Position numbers and translations under genes: made by a program | The notes under the pieces: model-generated | Seen by the model: the letters and a program-made list of their open reading frames with translations, nothing else | The model's database searches: none | Told to the model about the DNA's origin: nothing | Shown here: in pieces, positions 8,907 through 18,064 of the stretch | How the letters are laid out: each line of letters begins with the position of its first letter | Position numbering within the stretch: the stretch's first letter is position 1 | Source: Clostridia bacterium | Lineage (GTDB): Bacteria; Bacillota; Clostridia; UBA1381; UBA9506 | Length of the DNA stretch: 46,710 nt | NCBI GenBank assembly: GCA_017546245.1 | Contig: JAFYXI010000037.1 | Coordinates: 1-46,710 of the forward strand | Reading direction: 5' to 3'

Positions 8907-11705
8907 TTATTCATGCTTATACAAGAATCCGCTCTGACACGACATCCATCTTGCAGAAAGTACTAATGTTACATAATCGGTTGCCGAGTCTTCATAACCA
9001 ATTAAGTCTGATGCTACGGCATTTCGAACACTGTATTTTCCGTTCTTTTCTACAAGACAGGTAAGCGACGGATTTACAGATGTAAATGTATATTCCGGAT
9101 TTGCAGGGTCACCCATTGCACCGTATATATAACCGTCTTTAGCTTTTATAAGATTTATGACATATAATCTGTGTACCTGGTCACGAGAGAAATATTTGTA
9201 ATCATCATTCGTATTCAAAGAACCACCGGCACCAAGTGAGCCTACTCCCATTAATTTTCTGTTGGTGCTGTCGTAGGCAATTTCGATTGCCTTAATATAA
9301 CCCAATACGTCAGCAGAAATGTTAACCAGGTCACCCGGAACTACCTTATAGGTATCACCTGTTGCTACACCCTTACTGTCATAAATTTTAAGGTTATTAA
9401 GGTCAATTTTCGGATCGTTTATATAATAATTCATTTTATTTGTCTGAAGAACTGTTACCTCTTCATCTTCGTGCATAGCCTTTTTAATAGAAAGTACCAT
9501 CTGTATACTGAAGCCACTTTGTACGTGTGGCTTAGGCTCAGCATCTGCAATAAGAATTACAAAAGCAGCAACTAAGTCTTCTGACTTTTCTTTATATGCC
9601 ATAAATTTGAAGTTAGACGAAGGTCTTGACGCACCGATAAACATTTTTTCCTGCGCGGTGTTCATTGTGCCGTCAGCAAAGAACGGTGCCTGAACATATT
9701 CTGTATTAGCATTAGAACCTAATGATTTTGACTTCTGAGGGTCATAGTTGGCATATGCATCACCATCAGCTTCATTATGTGAATACAAAACGTTACGATA
9801 AGCTGCATAACCCTGGCTTGTATTTGATTTGTCTACTCCACCCATAACGTAGAAGAAATCTTTACCGTCGTCGTAGTTACCTGCCTGCATAATATAGGTG
9901 ATTTCGTTGTTTTCGTTAACGCCGAGTTTTACAGGCTGGGCAACGAATTTTGTGCCTTTCTCTCCGGTTCTGCCGTTACGTAAAAATGCATCTTCAACCT
10001 TGCTTTTATCTTCTTTTTTACCATTTAACTCAACTTTTTCTGCACAGTAATAGGTATTAAATTCACCAAGACTTCTTGCAAAGAATTTAATTTTAACATC
10101 TCCGCTTAAGTCTTTAGCCTGCTCAACACCAGTTACAATCGCATAGAAAGGTGCTGCTGCACCACCTGCAGCTTCATCACCATAAAAAGCGATTTCGCCG
10201 TTAAAGTTAAGATAGAAGGTATAAGTATAATCAAATTTAGCTTCGTCAATTTTTTTAGCCGCAATAAGCTGCTGTAAATACTTAGAAAGCTTGTATGTTT
10301 TTTCGCCGATTGTCCACTCGTTTGTTTCGGTATCTTTCTGAGAAATTTCGCCGCTTACTGTATCATTGCTTACATAAACATCCATTTTTGTGTCTGCGCC
10401 GCTTTCGGCAACTGAAATTACAGTGTTTGTAGCAATATCGTCAAATTTTGCTGCTGTACCGTTAGCTTTATAGTATCTGATGTTATTTCCATACTTTAAA
10501 AAGTCATAACGTTCCATAGCATCCTGACCGAGTACAATCATATCGTCAGATAAAACAGCTTTAACAACAACCTCTGTAAATGAACGGATAATAACTACCT
10601 CTGCATCTCTGCCTTCAAAATTATTAATGATAGTTACTTCACCTATTTCAGGCATCATCTTATCTTTTTTATAAAGACCGGTATACTCTTCTCCGTTATA
10701 GATTACATAAGGGTCATTGAGTGTGATGGTTCTTGTTTTGTCTCCATCCTCGTAATAATAGGTCATATCTTTATAATCTTCAAGAATGTCTGCATTAAGA
10801 ACCATAACGTCATCTTCGTCAAGCACGTTTATTGAAATAATTTCTTTAGTGCTTACAGATGTATCGTTATACCAATAAGCTTCTACATGATGACCTAAGA
10901 GTGATGCTCTGTCGTAGTCGTAAAGGAAGAATTTTGTGTCATCAATTAAAATACAGCCTTCTGTTAAATCAGCCTTAGAGCCGCTGCCAAAAATTACATT
11001 ATCAGCACCGGTTACTGTTCCGGTTGTTCTTACAACATTGTGGAATTTGTAAAGCGCATTGATTTCGTCGAGCTGAACAAATTTTGTTACCTCACCAAAT
11101 GATGTCTGATCCATTACTTTAGCGTGAAGAGCATTATAAATCATTTTATATGCTTCGCCGCGAGTAAGCTGACCGTCGTTATCAACGCCGTCAAATAAAT
11201 CTAATGTGCCTGCAAAACGTGCATATGTGTCGTTTTTAAGCGCAAGCTCGCCATAACCCATACTCATTAACAATGCTTTTGCAGCATCTTCAGCAGTAAT
11301 TGCCCATGCAGGATAAAAATATCCATCATCAACCGGAGCCATATAGCCTGCCGCAACAGCTGTGTATATGTACGGAGCTTCTAAATAATCTGCAAATACG
11401 TCGTTTAACTTAACTGCGTCTTTGCTTACAATTGTGTCAAACATGCCTGTAAAATGACAAGCTAAAACCGCAAATTCTGCTCTTGTCATCTGAGCCGACA
11501 TATCGGTATCTGCTTCATCGTCAACAATGTCTAAATCATAAAGCAACTCTTTTGCAGTTTCAAGCTGTGGGTCTATAACCTGCTCTGCTATCTGCTCTGT
11601 AGCTTGCTCCGCCTGTGCTTCTTCAGCAAATGCCGGAATGAATGATGTAAACATCATTACCGCCGCTAAAAGCAGAACACTTAATTTGCTTATTGCCTTT
11701 TTCAA
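8907..11705 (-). CDS. N-terminal SLH surface protein, function unknown
   Basis: A 932-residue exported protein with a signal peptide (cleavage near AFAEE, residue 28). Degenerate SLH repeats occupy roughly residues 45-200 (AQMTRAEFAVLACHFTG, TAEDAAKALLMSMGYGELA, QLTRGEAYKMIYNALHAK), followed by about 730 residues of predominantly beta-type sequence with no motif I recognise. SLH modules at the N terminus rather than the C terminus set it apart from the enzyme-like proteins in this operon; this layout is common in structural S-layer-associated proteins. The start codon is TTG with a strong GGAGGAG site upstream; no ATG fits as well, so a rare start is used. It is probably a surface scaffold or glycan-binding component, inferred from its place in the operon. 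Confidence 0.75.
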   Translation of the reverse strand: MKKAISKLSVLLLAAVMMFTSFIPAFAEEAQAEQATEQIAEQVIDPQLETAKELLYDLDIVDDEADTDMSAQMTRAEFAVLACHFTGMFDTIVSKDAVKLNDVFADYLEAPYIYTAVAAGYMAPVDDGYFYPAWAITAEDAAKALLMSMGYGELALKNDTYARFAGTLDLFDGVDNDGQLTRGEAYKMIYNALHAKVMDQTSFGEVTKFVQLDEINALYKFHNVVRTTGTVTGADNVIFGSGSKADLTEGCILIDDTKFFLYDYDRASLLGHHVEAYWYNDTSVSTKEIISINVLDEDDVMVLNADILEDYKDMTYYYEDGDKTRTITLNDPYVIYNGEEYTGLYKKDKMMPEIGEVTIINNFEGRDAEVVIIRSFTEVVVKAVLSDDMIVLGQDAMERYDFLKYGNNIRYYKANGTAAKFDDIATNTVISVAESGADTKMDVYVSNDTVSGEISQKDTETNEWTIGEKTYKLSKYLQQLIAAKKIDEAKFDYTYTFYLNFNGEIAFYGDEAAGGAAAPFYAIVTGVEQAKDLSGDVKIKFFARSLGEFNTYYCAEKVELNGKKEDKSKVEDAFLRNGRTGEKGTKFVAQPVKLGVNENNEITYIMQAGNYDDGKDFFYVMGGVDKSNTSQGYAAYRNVLYSHNEADGDAYANYDPQKSKSLGSNANTEYVQAPFFADGTMNTAQEKMFIGASRPSSNFKFMAYKEKSEDLVAAFVILIADAEPKPHVQSGFSIQMVLSIKKAMHEDEEVTVLQTNKMNYYINDPKIDLNNLKIYDSKGVATGDTYKVVPGDLVNISADVLGYIKAIEIAYDSTNRKLMGVGSLGAGGSLNTNDDYKYFSRDQVHRLYVINLIKAKDGYIYGAMGDPANPEYTFTSVNPSLTCLVEKNGKYSVRNAVASDLIGYEDSATDYVTLVLSARWMSCQSGFLYKHE

Positions 11706-11739
11706 AATTATCTCCTCCTTGAATTATCTGTAACAGCTA

Positions 11740-13173
11740 TTACTGCTGTGTATATATAACAACTGAACCTATCGGTGCAATGTTTTTCCAGTTATCTAAA
11801 AGCGATACTCTTACGATGCTGTCAGCATCTTCAAATGCAACTGTGCCGATTGTAATATTTTCTGTTGCACCGGCTGCTATAACACCGTATACGCTTTTAA
11901 TTTCAACGCATTCGTTGTCACCGTTCCATGATGTTGCCAAAAGCAGATATTCTCTTGCTTTAGCACTTGGTTTAGAAAGTGTAATGCTTGCTGTAACACT
12001 ACCCTCTGCCGCTGCAAAATCAACTGTTGAAAGTGATGCCGCAAGCGGGTCAACCGGTGTCGCAAACGGAATTTCAACTACTTCTGCCAAACCGAAGTCA
12101 TCTGATGTTGAGCAGATTTTGCTGGTTAATGTTAAGTTATAATTTTCGCCGTAAGGTAAGTTGTCGAAAGTAATGGTCATAACACCATCAGTATAGTCAA
12201 TTTCGTATTTATCAGTTACATCCAAGTTGGGGTTTTCTGCTGTAAAAATAATATTTTCTTTTGTAATTGTATCTGTGTTAAGGTCTGCTGAGAATGTAAA
12301 GGTTGCAGAGCTAAAGTCATCTGCCAATACCTGTGATGTGCAGGTAAGCTCTTCAATATCTACTACATATTCTTTAAACTCATCAACTAAAACTTTTGTA
12401 CCTTCTGCATAACCCGCTGCAGTAATCACAGTTGACCACCAAACCTTAGCCCATCTGCCTTTACCTGCCTGCACATACTGCCAGTCAGATCTACCAATAA
12501 CATTACCTGCTTCGTCGTATATAGTTGCATCCATATAGGTTTTTGACTCTGATTCAGCTGCACGAGCATCCATATATGCCTCGATTGTGTACCACTCGTC
12601 TGCATTCATAGTAACTCCTTCGTTAAGGAAGTTTACATATGTTGCTTTAGCTTTATCATAATACTGTGCCTGACCCGCTGTAAGTCTTACACCAAAACAC
12701 ATAAGCGCTCTGGATGTGTCAGGACCTACTGTTGTCTGGTCAGTTTGAGCAAATACATAAACTGATCCACTTGCTTCAACAGAAGGCAATTTAACCTTTG
12801 CTGTGAATTTTTTAAAGGTTTCGTTTGCAGTTGCGGTAGGACCGCTAACAATTCCAAGCTTATGCTCATAATAGTTTACACCGCCTGAAACTATATTTTT
12901 GGTATCGGCAGCAAGCTCAAAATATTTGTTGCCATTATCGTCTTTTCTTACCACAACACCATTAGCTGTCTTAAAATTATTGCCTACCGGTTTAACACTT
13001 CCGCCATAACCCGGCTCTACTTCGGGTTTGTTTGCAAGAGCTACATCTTCCGGTAAGTCTTCTTCAGAGACAGTACATACGGTAAGAATCTCTTCGCTTG
13101 CCGCAAATGACGGTAAAATGCCAATGCTTAAAACCATCAAAAATGCCATTAACAAACTAACTGTTTTTTTCAT
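11740..13173 (-). CDS. secreted beta-sandwich protein, paralogue of the 814-residue protein
   Basis: A 477-residue exported protein with a signal peptide (cleavage near SFAAS, residue 25). Residues about 60-270 form a beta-rich, LamG/jelly-roll-like module that aligns by eye with the N-terminal part of the protein at 15377-17821: both have VxxKDDxGNxYFEL, then KLPSVE/SLPSVE, FGV-L near a tyrosine cluster, and VDEFK/IDEFK before the module ends. The middle part (about 275-375) looks like a bacterial Ig-type domain. The last 90 residues match a C-terminal module found in other proteins of this operon. It has no SLH, transmembrane segment or enzyme motif. A role in binding glycan is plausible but unproven. 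GGAG lies 10 bases before the ATG. Confidence 0.7.
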   Translation of the reverse strand: MKKTVSLLMAFLMVLSIGILPSFAASEEILTVCTVSEEDLPEDVALANKPEVEPGYGGSVKPVGNNFKTANGVVVRKDDNGNKYFELAADTKNIVSGGVNYYEHKLGIVSGPTATANETFKKFTAKVKLPSVEASGSVYVFAQTDQTTVGPDTSRALMCFGVRLTAGQAQYYDKAKATYVNFLNEGVTMNADEWYTIEAYMDARAAESESKTYMDATIYDEAGNVIGRSDWQYVQAGKGRWAKVWWSTVITAAGYAEGTKVLVDEFKEYVVDIEELTCTSQVLADDFSSATFTFSADLNTDTITKENIIFTAENPNLDVTDKYEIDYTDGVMTITFDNLPYGENYNLTLTSKICSTSDDFGLAEVVEIPFATPVDPLAASLSTVDFAAAEGSVTASITLSKPSAKAREYLLLATSWNGDNECVEIKSVYGVIAAGATENITIGTVAFEDADSIVRVSLLDNWKNIAPIGSVVIYTQQ

Positions 13174-13226
13174 ATTTTTACATCTCCGTTCTGTTTTTAT
13201 ATATAGGTTTAATTTATATTAATTTT

Positions 13227-15347
13227 CTATTTTAAGGTTATTTCCGGCGTTATCGGATTTAGTGTTTCAAATCCTTGCCAGATAAACATTTTTTTACTGT
13301 CATTCGGCAGAGTATCTTTATTTATATTTTTTATAACGATTCTGCCTACCGAATCAACAAATTTCGATTTTTCTTCTGTTTTAATGTCCGTCATTTTACC
13401 ATTGTTATATTTTGCGATACTAGCTGCTATATCTTTACCGGACATTCCTTTATAAAACAAAACTGCTGTTTGGGCATCTTCTTTATTATCTTCTGATACC
13501 TCGATGCCGTTTTTATCGTACAATTTCAACAATATACTGCTTTCCTCTGTTTCATTCTCGTTCTCATTCACTATTATGGGATATACACCTATCGGTGTTT
13601 CAACCCAACTGCCATAGGTAGAGGATATATTAGGTAAAATTGTACCATCAGGGAACGATATTCTATAACCATCTATATAAAATGTGGGTGTTCCCTCTTT
13701 TTGAGTACAAAATTCCTGACCCTCTGCAAGTTTTAAATTATCGGGTGTTATTCTGAAAAGGAAACGACCTTTTGTCTGCATACCTGACAGTATGAACGGA
13801 TACTCCCTATACGAAGTATCGTCAACCAATGTTTTTGACGTTTTTTTGTCAGCATATGCATTTAATTCTTCCATTGCTTTTCGCATACCGTCTACATTTC
13901 CCTGCGGATTTTCTTCTTCTCCGCCGTAATATATCGGTCCGTAGTGCAAAAATGCATCGGGATTACATAAACCTAAATGTAATAAATATTCATAAAAATA
14001 TGGTCTGTCTTCATCTATATAAGAAAATTTATGATAATATTCTGATACTACCCAAGGCATTGTTTTTCCGTCATCTGACGAAATTACAATATTTTTCATG
14101 CCTGCTATTAAGCTCTGTGCCTCGGCAAACGGCGTTGCGTCAATTGTATAAACCGTTCCGTCGGGATAATACCTTTTTGTTCCGGCAGAAGCACTGTACA
14201 AAACAGGCGAAGAATGTGTGCCTGCTTTTATTCTGTTTCCGCCTACATAATATCTGTGCGCTCCGCCTGTATAATAAGCGGTTATGCGGTCGTTTGAGCT
14301 ATAGTTTGAGTAGTAAACATCGGGATAATATTTTTTAGCCGGCTCGTAAATTCCTGCGGTTAAGCATTCACTTTTATAGCTGTCTAAAACAGCTGTCCAT
14401 ATTAAATACGCATTGTCTTTAGCCGAATTGTGATACGGAACATCATAAAGCTCGTTCTTTGTTGTGTTAAACTCGAATCCGCGTTCAACCAAACGGGGTC
14501 TTATAACATTCTGATACGTTGGGTCTGATACAACCTCTTCCAATCTGTTTCCTATTACAGTTTGCGAGTCTGCACCATCCGGCACATACTTAAAGCCCCA
14601 CGGACACATAGTATTTTCGTTGTCGGTATAAATTCCGTCAAGGTCTCCGCCCATATGGTAATATACATTAAAGAACTTGTCTAAATATGCCGCCTGTTCT
14701 TCTACGTCTTCCCATTGCCAGATAAATTTTCCGCTTTTTGCGTTCATATTTGCAATGTCTGTATGAATATACAAATATTTTCTGCCCGGCTGGCGCAAAT
14801 CCATATGTTTTTTTACTGTTTGGGCGGCATGCTCAATGCCTTTGTTAATTAAAGTTGTATCGAGCCATACAGCACCCTGAATATAATCCTCGCATACATC
14901 TGTGTATGCATCGTTCCAAAGCTCAGCAAAAAACAAATCGCTTTGCGAACCAGACAGTCTGTTGCCCTCTGCCGCATATTCAACCGAGGTTATCTCGCCG
15001 CGTGCACGCAGAGTATAGATGCCCGTTCCGTCATCTGCCGTATATGGATATTCCAAAACTCCGCTTTCGGGAATCTTTTGCATATCAAAGCCTGCAAAAA
15101 TATCTTGTGTATTTTCGCTTTCATACGCTTCTTTCTGGCTTTTGCCGGGAGTTATCAATTCAATAGTTACCCATGTGTCGGGTGTGCCGTAGATTAAGGC
15201 AGTCATCTGAGCATCCGGATTGTTAATCCGGACGCTCATTTCTTTTAGCTGACTGTCTGATGTCGATTGCTCAGCAAATACCGGCATTTGCAACAGCAAT
15301 GCCGAAAGCAATATGCACGATAATAAGCGTCGTAATCTTTCCATCAT
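13227..15347 (-). CDS. secreted candidate glycoside hydrolase without SLH (paralogue A)
   Basis: A 706-residue exported protein (signal peptide to about residue 25) with an extra beta-type domain at about 30-135. The core family domain shared with the two SLH paralogues follows (about 140-600): GIYTDNEN with D242-x-E244 in place of DDxE, GTHSSPVLY, MPWV at 430-433, NPDAF at 462-466, SGMQTKGRFLFRITPDN and SFPDGT. No SLH is present. Instead the C terminus carries a module of about 90 residues ending MFIWQGFETLNPI, similar to the ends of the two beta-sandwich proteins nearby. It is therefore a free or differently attached version of the same presumed enzyme. GGAG lies 5 bases before the first of two adjacent ATGs. 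Confidence 0.75.
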   Translation of the reverse strand: MMERLRRLLSCILLSALLLQMPVFAEQSTSDSQLKEMSVRINNPDAQMTALIYGTPDTWVTIELITPGKSQKEAYESENTQDIFAGFDMQKIPESGVLEYPYTADDGTGIYTLRARGEITSVEYAAEGNRLSGSQSDLFFAELWNDAYTDVCEDYIQGAVWLDTTLINKGIEHAAQTVKKHMDLRQPGRKYLYIHTDIANMNAKSGKFIWQWEDVEEQAAYLDKFFNVYYHMGGDLDGIYTDNENTMCPWGFKYVPDGADSQTVIGNRLEEVVSDPTYQNVIRPRLVERGFEFNTTKNELYDVPYHNSAKDNAYLIWTAVLDSYKSECLTAGIYEPAKKYYPDVYYSNYSSNDRITAYYTGGAHRYYVGGNRIKAGTHSSPVLYSASAGTKRYYPDGTVYTIDATPFAEAQSLIAGMKNIVISSDDGKTMPWVVSEYYHKFSYIDEDRPYFYEYLLHLGLCNPDAFLHYGPIYYGGEEENPQGNVDGMRKAMEELNAYADKKTSKTLVDDTSYREYPFILSGMQTKGRFLFRITPDNLKLAEGQEFCTQKEGTPTFYIDGYRISFPDGTILPNISSTYGSWVETPIGVYPIIVNENENETEESSILLKLYDKNGIEVSEDNKEDAQTAVLFYKGMSGKDIAASIAKYNNGKMTDIKTEEKSKFVDSVGRIVIKNINKDTLPNDSKKMFIWQGFETLNPITPEITLK

Positions 15348-15376
15348 AAATTCTCCTTTTATTAACTAAAAATATA

Positions 15377-17821
15377 TTATTTAGTTAATGCATATTCTAA
15401 AGCGATTGGGAGTAATGAATCTAATCTATCCCAAACAAATACTTTTGCTGTTAAGCCTGCTTTTGTAATTGCAATAGCTTCTGTTTCGTCGCTGCTTACC
15501 ATGTTAGGAGCAACTGAGAAGCCGTCAGAAACCTTAAGGTCAACTAATTTGCCGTTGTCATAAACTGCAATTGCAACACAACCGCTGATGCTTGTTGAGT
15601 TTGCATTTACGATGTCAACCTTACCGCAAACAGCCGTAGCTTTTGATACTGCATCTATAGCTGCACCGTCTGCATTTACAACTTTTGAAACAATGCTTGT
15701 CTCGTTTACATCATCAGGTGTTGTAAAGGTAATATCCTGATAAAGACCTGCACTTGTCGGAAGACCCATAATTACTGAGTCGCTTGCAGATGTAACAGAC
15801 ATATTATAGTCTGAAACTCCTGCAGAAAGACGGATTTTATAAGTTGTGTTAGCAGCAGCTGCTTTAAAGCTTATTTTCATATTCTTTGAAGAACCCGGAA
15901 TTTCGCCGTCGTTTGCAAGAACGAGGTCGTAATCCATGCTCGGAATGAGTTCTACATCGTTAGCGTAAACAATTACAGTATTATAATTGATGTTATCGTT
16001 AGAAATATCGTTGCTGAATGCAAAGTTAAGAGTCATTGCTTTTGTTGCAGGAAGTGTCATTCCGTTTTCAAAGTCAATTCCTTCTGCTGATCTATCAGCT
16101 GCTATAACAGCATTATCTATGTTGCCTACTTTACCGTCAGGATCTGTGTGATATACATGTATTGCATCCTGCAAAGATGCCGGTGTCGGCTTTCCCTCAG
16201 GATCTACAGTCAAATCAGGCATAATCGGGTCTAAACCAACCAACTCTGCATAGTTGTAGCCTTCAACATAGTACTGAGCATCAGGTCCTAAATAGGTTTC
16301 GAAATCGTCTTCAATCATGATTGTAATATTTGTATCAGCAAGAATATCTGCATAAGTAGGAGCTATATATGCAGCAGTATTATCGAAGTGAATGTAGCTG
16401 TTTAAGTCAGAAAATCCTACCCACATAATATTAGCCTGACACCATGTAGGTGATGTCGCTGTATTCGGTATTTTTGAAATTGTATATGCCTGTGCAGACT
16501 TTGTTAATACATTGCCTGCTGCATCTTTTAAGGTTATTGTTGCTTTAGGTTCATCAAAAACTGAATAGTCTACTAAAGCTTCTAAGGTGTACCATGTGTT
16601 TTCAGCAAGCTGATAGCTTGTGCCTTCTGTAAGAGTAACTGCTGAGCCGTCAACTGCTTTTGCACCAAATGCGCCTGTTTTGTCAACCATTGCTACGCCT
16701 TCTAATGCCTGTGTGTTACTGTTAAGCATATTTCTTGTACCAATAAAGTCTATTAAATAGAACTCTGAACCAAACTTAGGAATACGGAAGCTTAAGTTAT
16801 AACGTGCAGCTGTGTTCACGCTTCCTTCGCCTAAAGGATTGTTTTTAGTTGTTGTTGATAAGTTAAAACGTTCACCAACTGTTCTTCTCCATGCGTTAGA
16901 GGTTTTTGCAGCAACATATTTGTTGATAATTGCAGCTGAGCTTCCGCTTGCAACCTCTAAGGTAGGAATGTTGTCAAGCTTATAAGCTTTAAATTCGTCA
17001 ATTTTTACTACAGTTTTCTCAGGATAACCATATGCATCTATACATGTAGAACGACCGTCGAGGTCATATTTATAGCTTTCTTTATAAGTATATACCCAAC
17101 CTGTTTCGCCAAGAAGATTCTCTCCATCATACACGAAAGCTCTCATGTAAATCGGACCGGCTTCAGATGTAGTTTTTCTGCCGCGAAAATCTTTAATAGC
17201 TACAATACGGTAGTATTTGTCAGCCTGCATTGTGCCGTTCGGAACGAAGTTTATGTAAGCACCTTTTGTTTCCTCATCCACTACAGCTTCCGGATCATAG
17301 TAATATGCTCCGCCATTTTTAAGCTGAACACCAAAGCCTTTAATTGCTTTAATGTTAAAGCCGGTAGTTGAATCACCGGTATTCCAAGCAGCTTGACCAA
17401 ACACGTTGGTTGTTCCCTGCTCTACAGAAGGAAGACTAACCAATGCCGAATATTTTTTAACCTTTGTTGAATTTGTGCCTTTGCCTGAACTATCATAGTC
17501 ATCTATAAAAAGCTTATGACTGTGATAACCATCTGCTCTTTTGTTGTAGGCATCAAGTTCAAAATACACGTTGCCGGCATCGTCTTTTTTAACCGCAACA
17601 CCAATACTGTCTTCTACTTCAGCTGCTACTACTTCAGTAAAAGTAGTAAGGTTTGTGCCGCCGAAGCCGCCGGTTGAAACCGGTGTTCCTGTAAGATCGC
17701 CTACTTCAAGCGCTTCTTCTTTGCCCGGGAATAATTCTGTTTCGCTTGTTGCGAATGCAGGAATCATTCCGATGCTTAATACCATCAAGCATGCTAAGAA
17801 TAAACTAACCAATTTTTTCAT
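15377..17821 (-). CDS. large secreted beta-sandwich protein with tandem modules
   Basis: An 814-residue exported protein (signal peptide ending near PAFATS, about residue 24). The first beta-rich module (about 45-275) matches the 477-residue protein encoded downstream. A second, more divergent copy seems to follow (about 295-480; YNLSFRIPKF, ENTWYTLEALVD, TLKDAAGNVLTK). Next comes an Ig-like region (about 560-690) and the C-terminal module ending VFVWDRLDSLLPIA. There is no SLH and no catalytic signature. Tandem jelly-roll-like modules suggest a carbohydrate-binding protein, inferred only. The ATG at 17821 has GGAGG 8 bases upstream and is preferred to the ATG two codons earlier, which lies only 2 bases from the site. 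A repeat-bearing gap of 243 bases separates it from the upstream SLH gene. Confidence 0.7.
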   Translation of the reverse strand: MKKLVSLFLACLMVLSIGMIPAFATSETELFPGKEEALEVGDLTGTPVSTGGFGGTNLTTFTEVVAAEVEDSIGVAVKKDDAGNVYFELDAYNKRADGYHSHKLFIDDYDSSGKGTNSTKVKKYSALVSLPSVEQGTTNVFGQAAWNTGDSTTGFNIKAIKGFGVQLKNGGAYYYDPEAVVDEETKGAYINFVPNGTMQADKYYRIVAIKDFRGRKTTSEAGPIYMRAFVYDGENLLGETGWVYTYKESYKYDLDGRSTCIDAYGYPEKTVVKIDEFKAYKLDNIPTLEVASGSSAAIINKYVAAKTSNAWRRTVGERFNLSTTTKNNPLGEGSVNTAARYNLSFRIPKFGSEFYLIDFIGTRNMLNSNTQALEGVAMVDKTGAFGAKAVDGSAVTLTEGTSYQLAENTWYTLEALVDYSVFDEPKATITLKDAAGNVLTKSAQAYTISKIPNTATSPTWCQANIMWVGFSDLNSYIHFDNTAAYIAPTYADILADTNITIMIEDDFETYLGPDAQYYVEGYNYAELVGLDPIMPDLTVDPEGKPTPASLQDAIHVYHTDPDGKVGNIDNAVIAADRSAEGIDFENGMTLPATKAMTLNFAFSNDISNDNINYNTVIVYANDVELIPSMDYDLVLANDGEIPGSSKNMKISFKAAAANTTYKIRLSAGVSDYNMSVTSASDSVIMGLPTSAGLYQDITFTTPDDVNETSIVSKVVNADGAAIDAVSKATAVCGKVDIVNANSTSISGCVAIAVYDNGKLVDLKVSDGFSVAPNMVSSDETEAIAITKAGLTAKVFVWDRLDSLLPIALEYALTK

Positions 17822-17894
17822 AAACATTGCCTCCTAAAAATTTTGTAAAAATATATAAATTATTGTAAAACTAATTAAATAAAGAAATTTTTCC

Positions 17895-18019
17895 GTCGGC
17901 ACATAACACCTTGGTTTTGCGCTTTCGGTTTGCTTTTACATTCGAATGGAGCAAGCCCCATCCCCACACCGCCGACATTTGCAAACCCTTACACCGTAGG
18001 GCAAGGGCTTGCTCTTGCC
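17895..18019. repeat. GC-rich palindromic intergenic element inside the operon
   Basis: Between two operon genes lies an ORF-free, GC-richer patch with several inverted repeats: GTCGGC (17895-17900) with GCCGAC (17971-17976), AGCAAGCCC (17950-17958) with GGGCTTGCT (18005-18013), and GGCAAG with CTTGCC (18000-18019). No T-run follows on either strand, so it does not look like a classical terminator. Its composition differs from the AT-rich spacer on either side, suggesting an inserted repeat element. Confidence 0.55.
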
Positions 18020-18064
18020 GTATTTTTTTCTTCTTATTTAATATATAACGATTACAATTTATAT

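Noticed and set aside
13829-14338. Long antisense ORF opposite the enzyme-like paralogue
   Set aside because: It lies wholly inside a convincing coding gene, has no ribosome site or recognisable domain, and its composition is that of a shadow frame.
17880-18064. Transcription terminator splitting the long operon
   Set aside because: The inverted repeats there are not followed by a T-run on the minus strand, and no consensus promoter is evident before the next gene.
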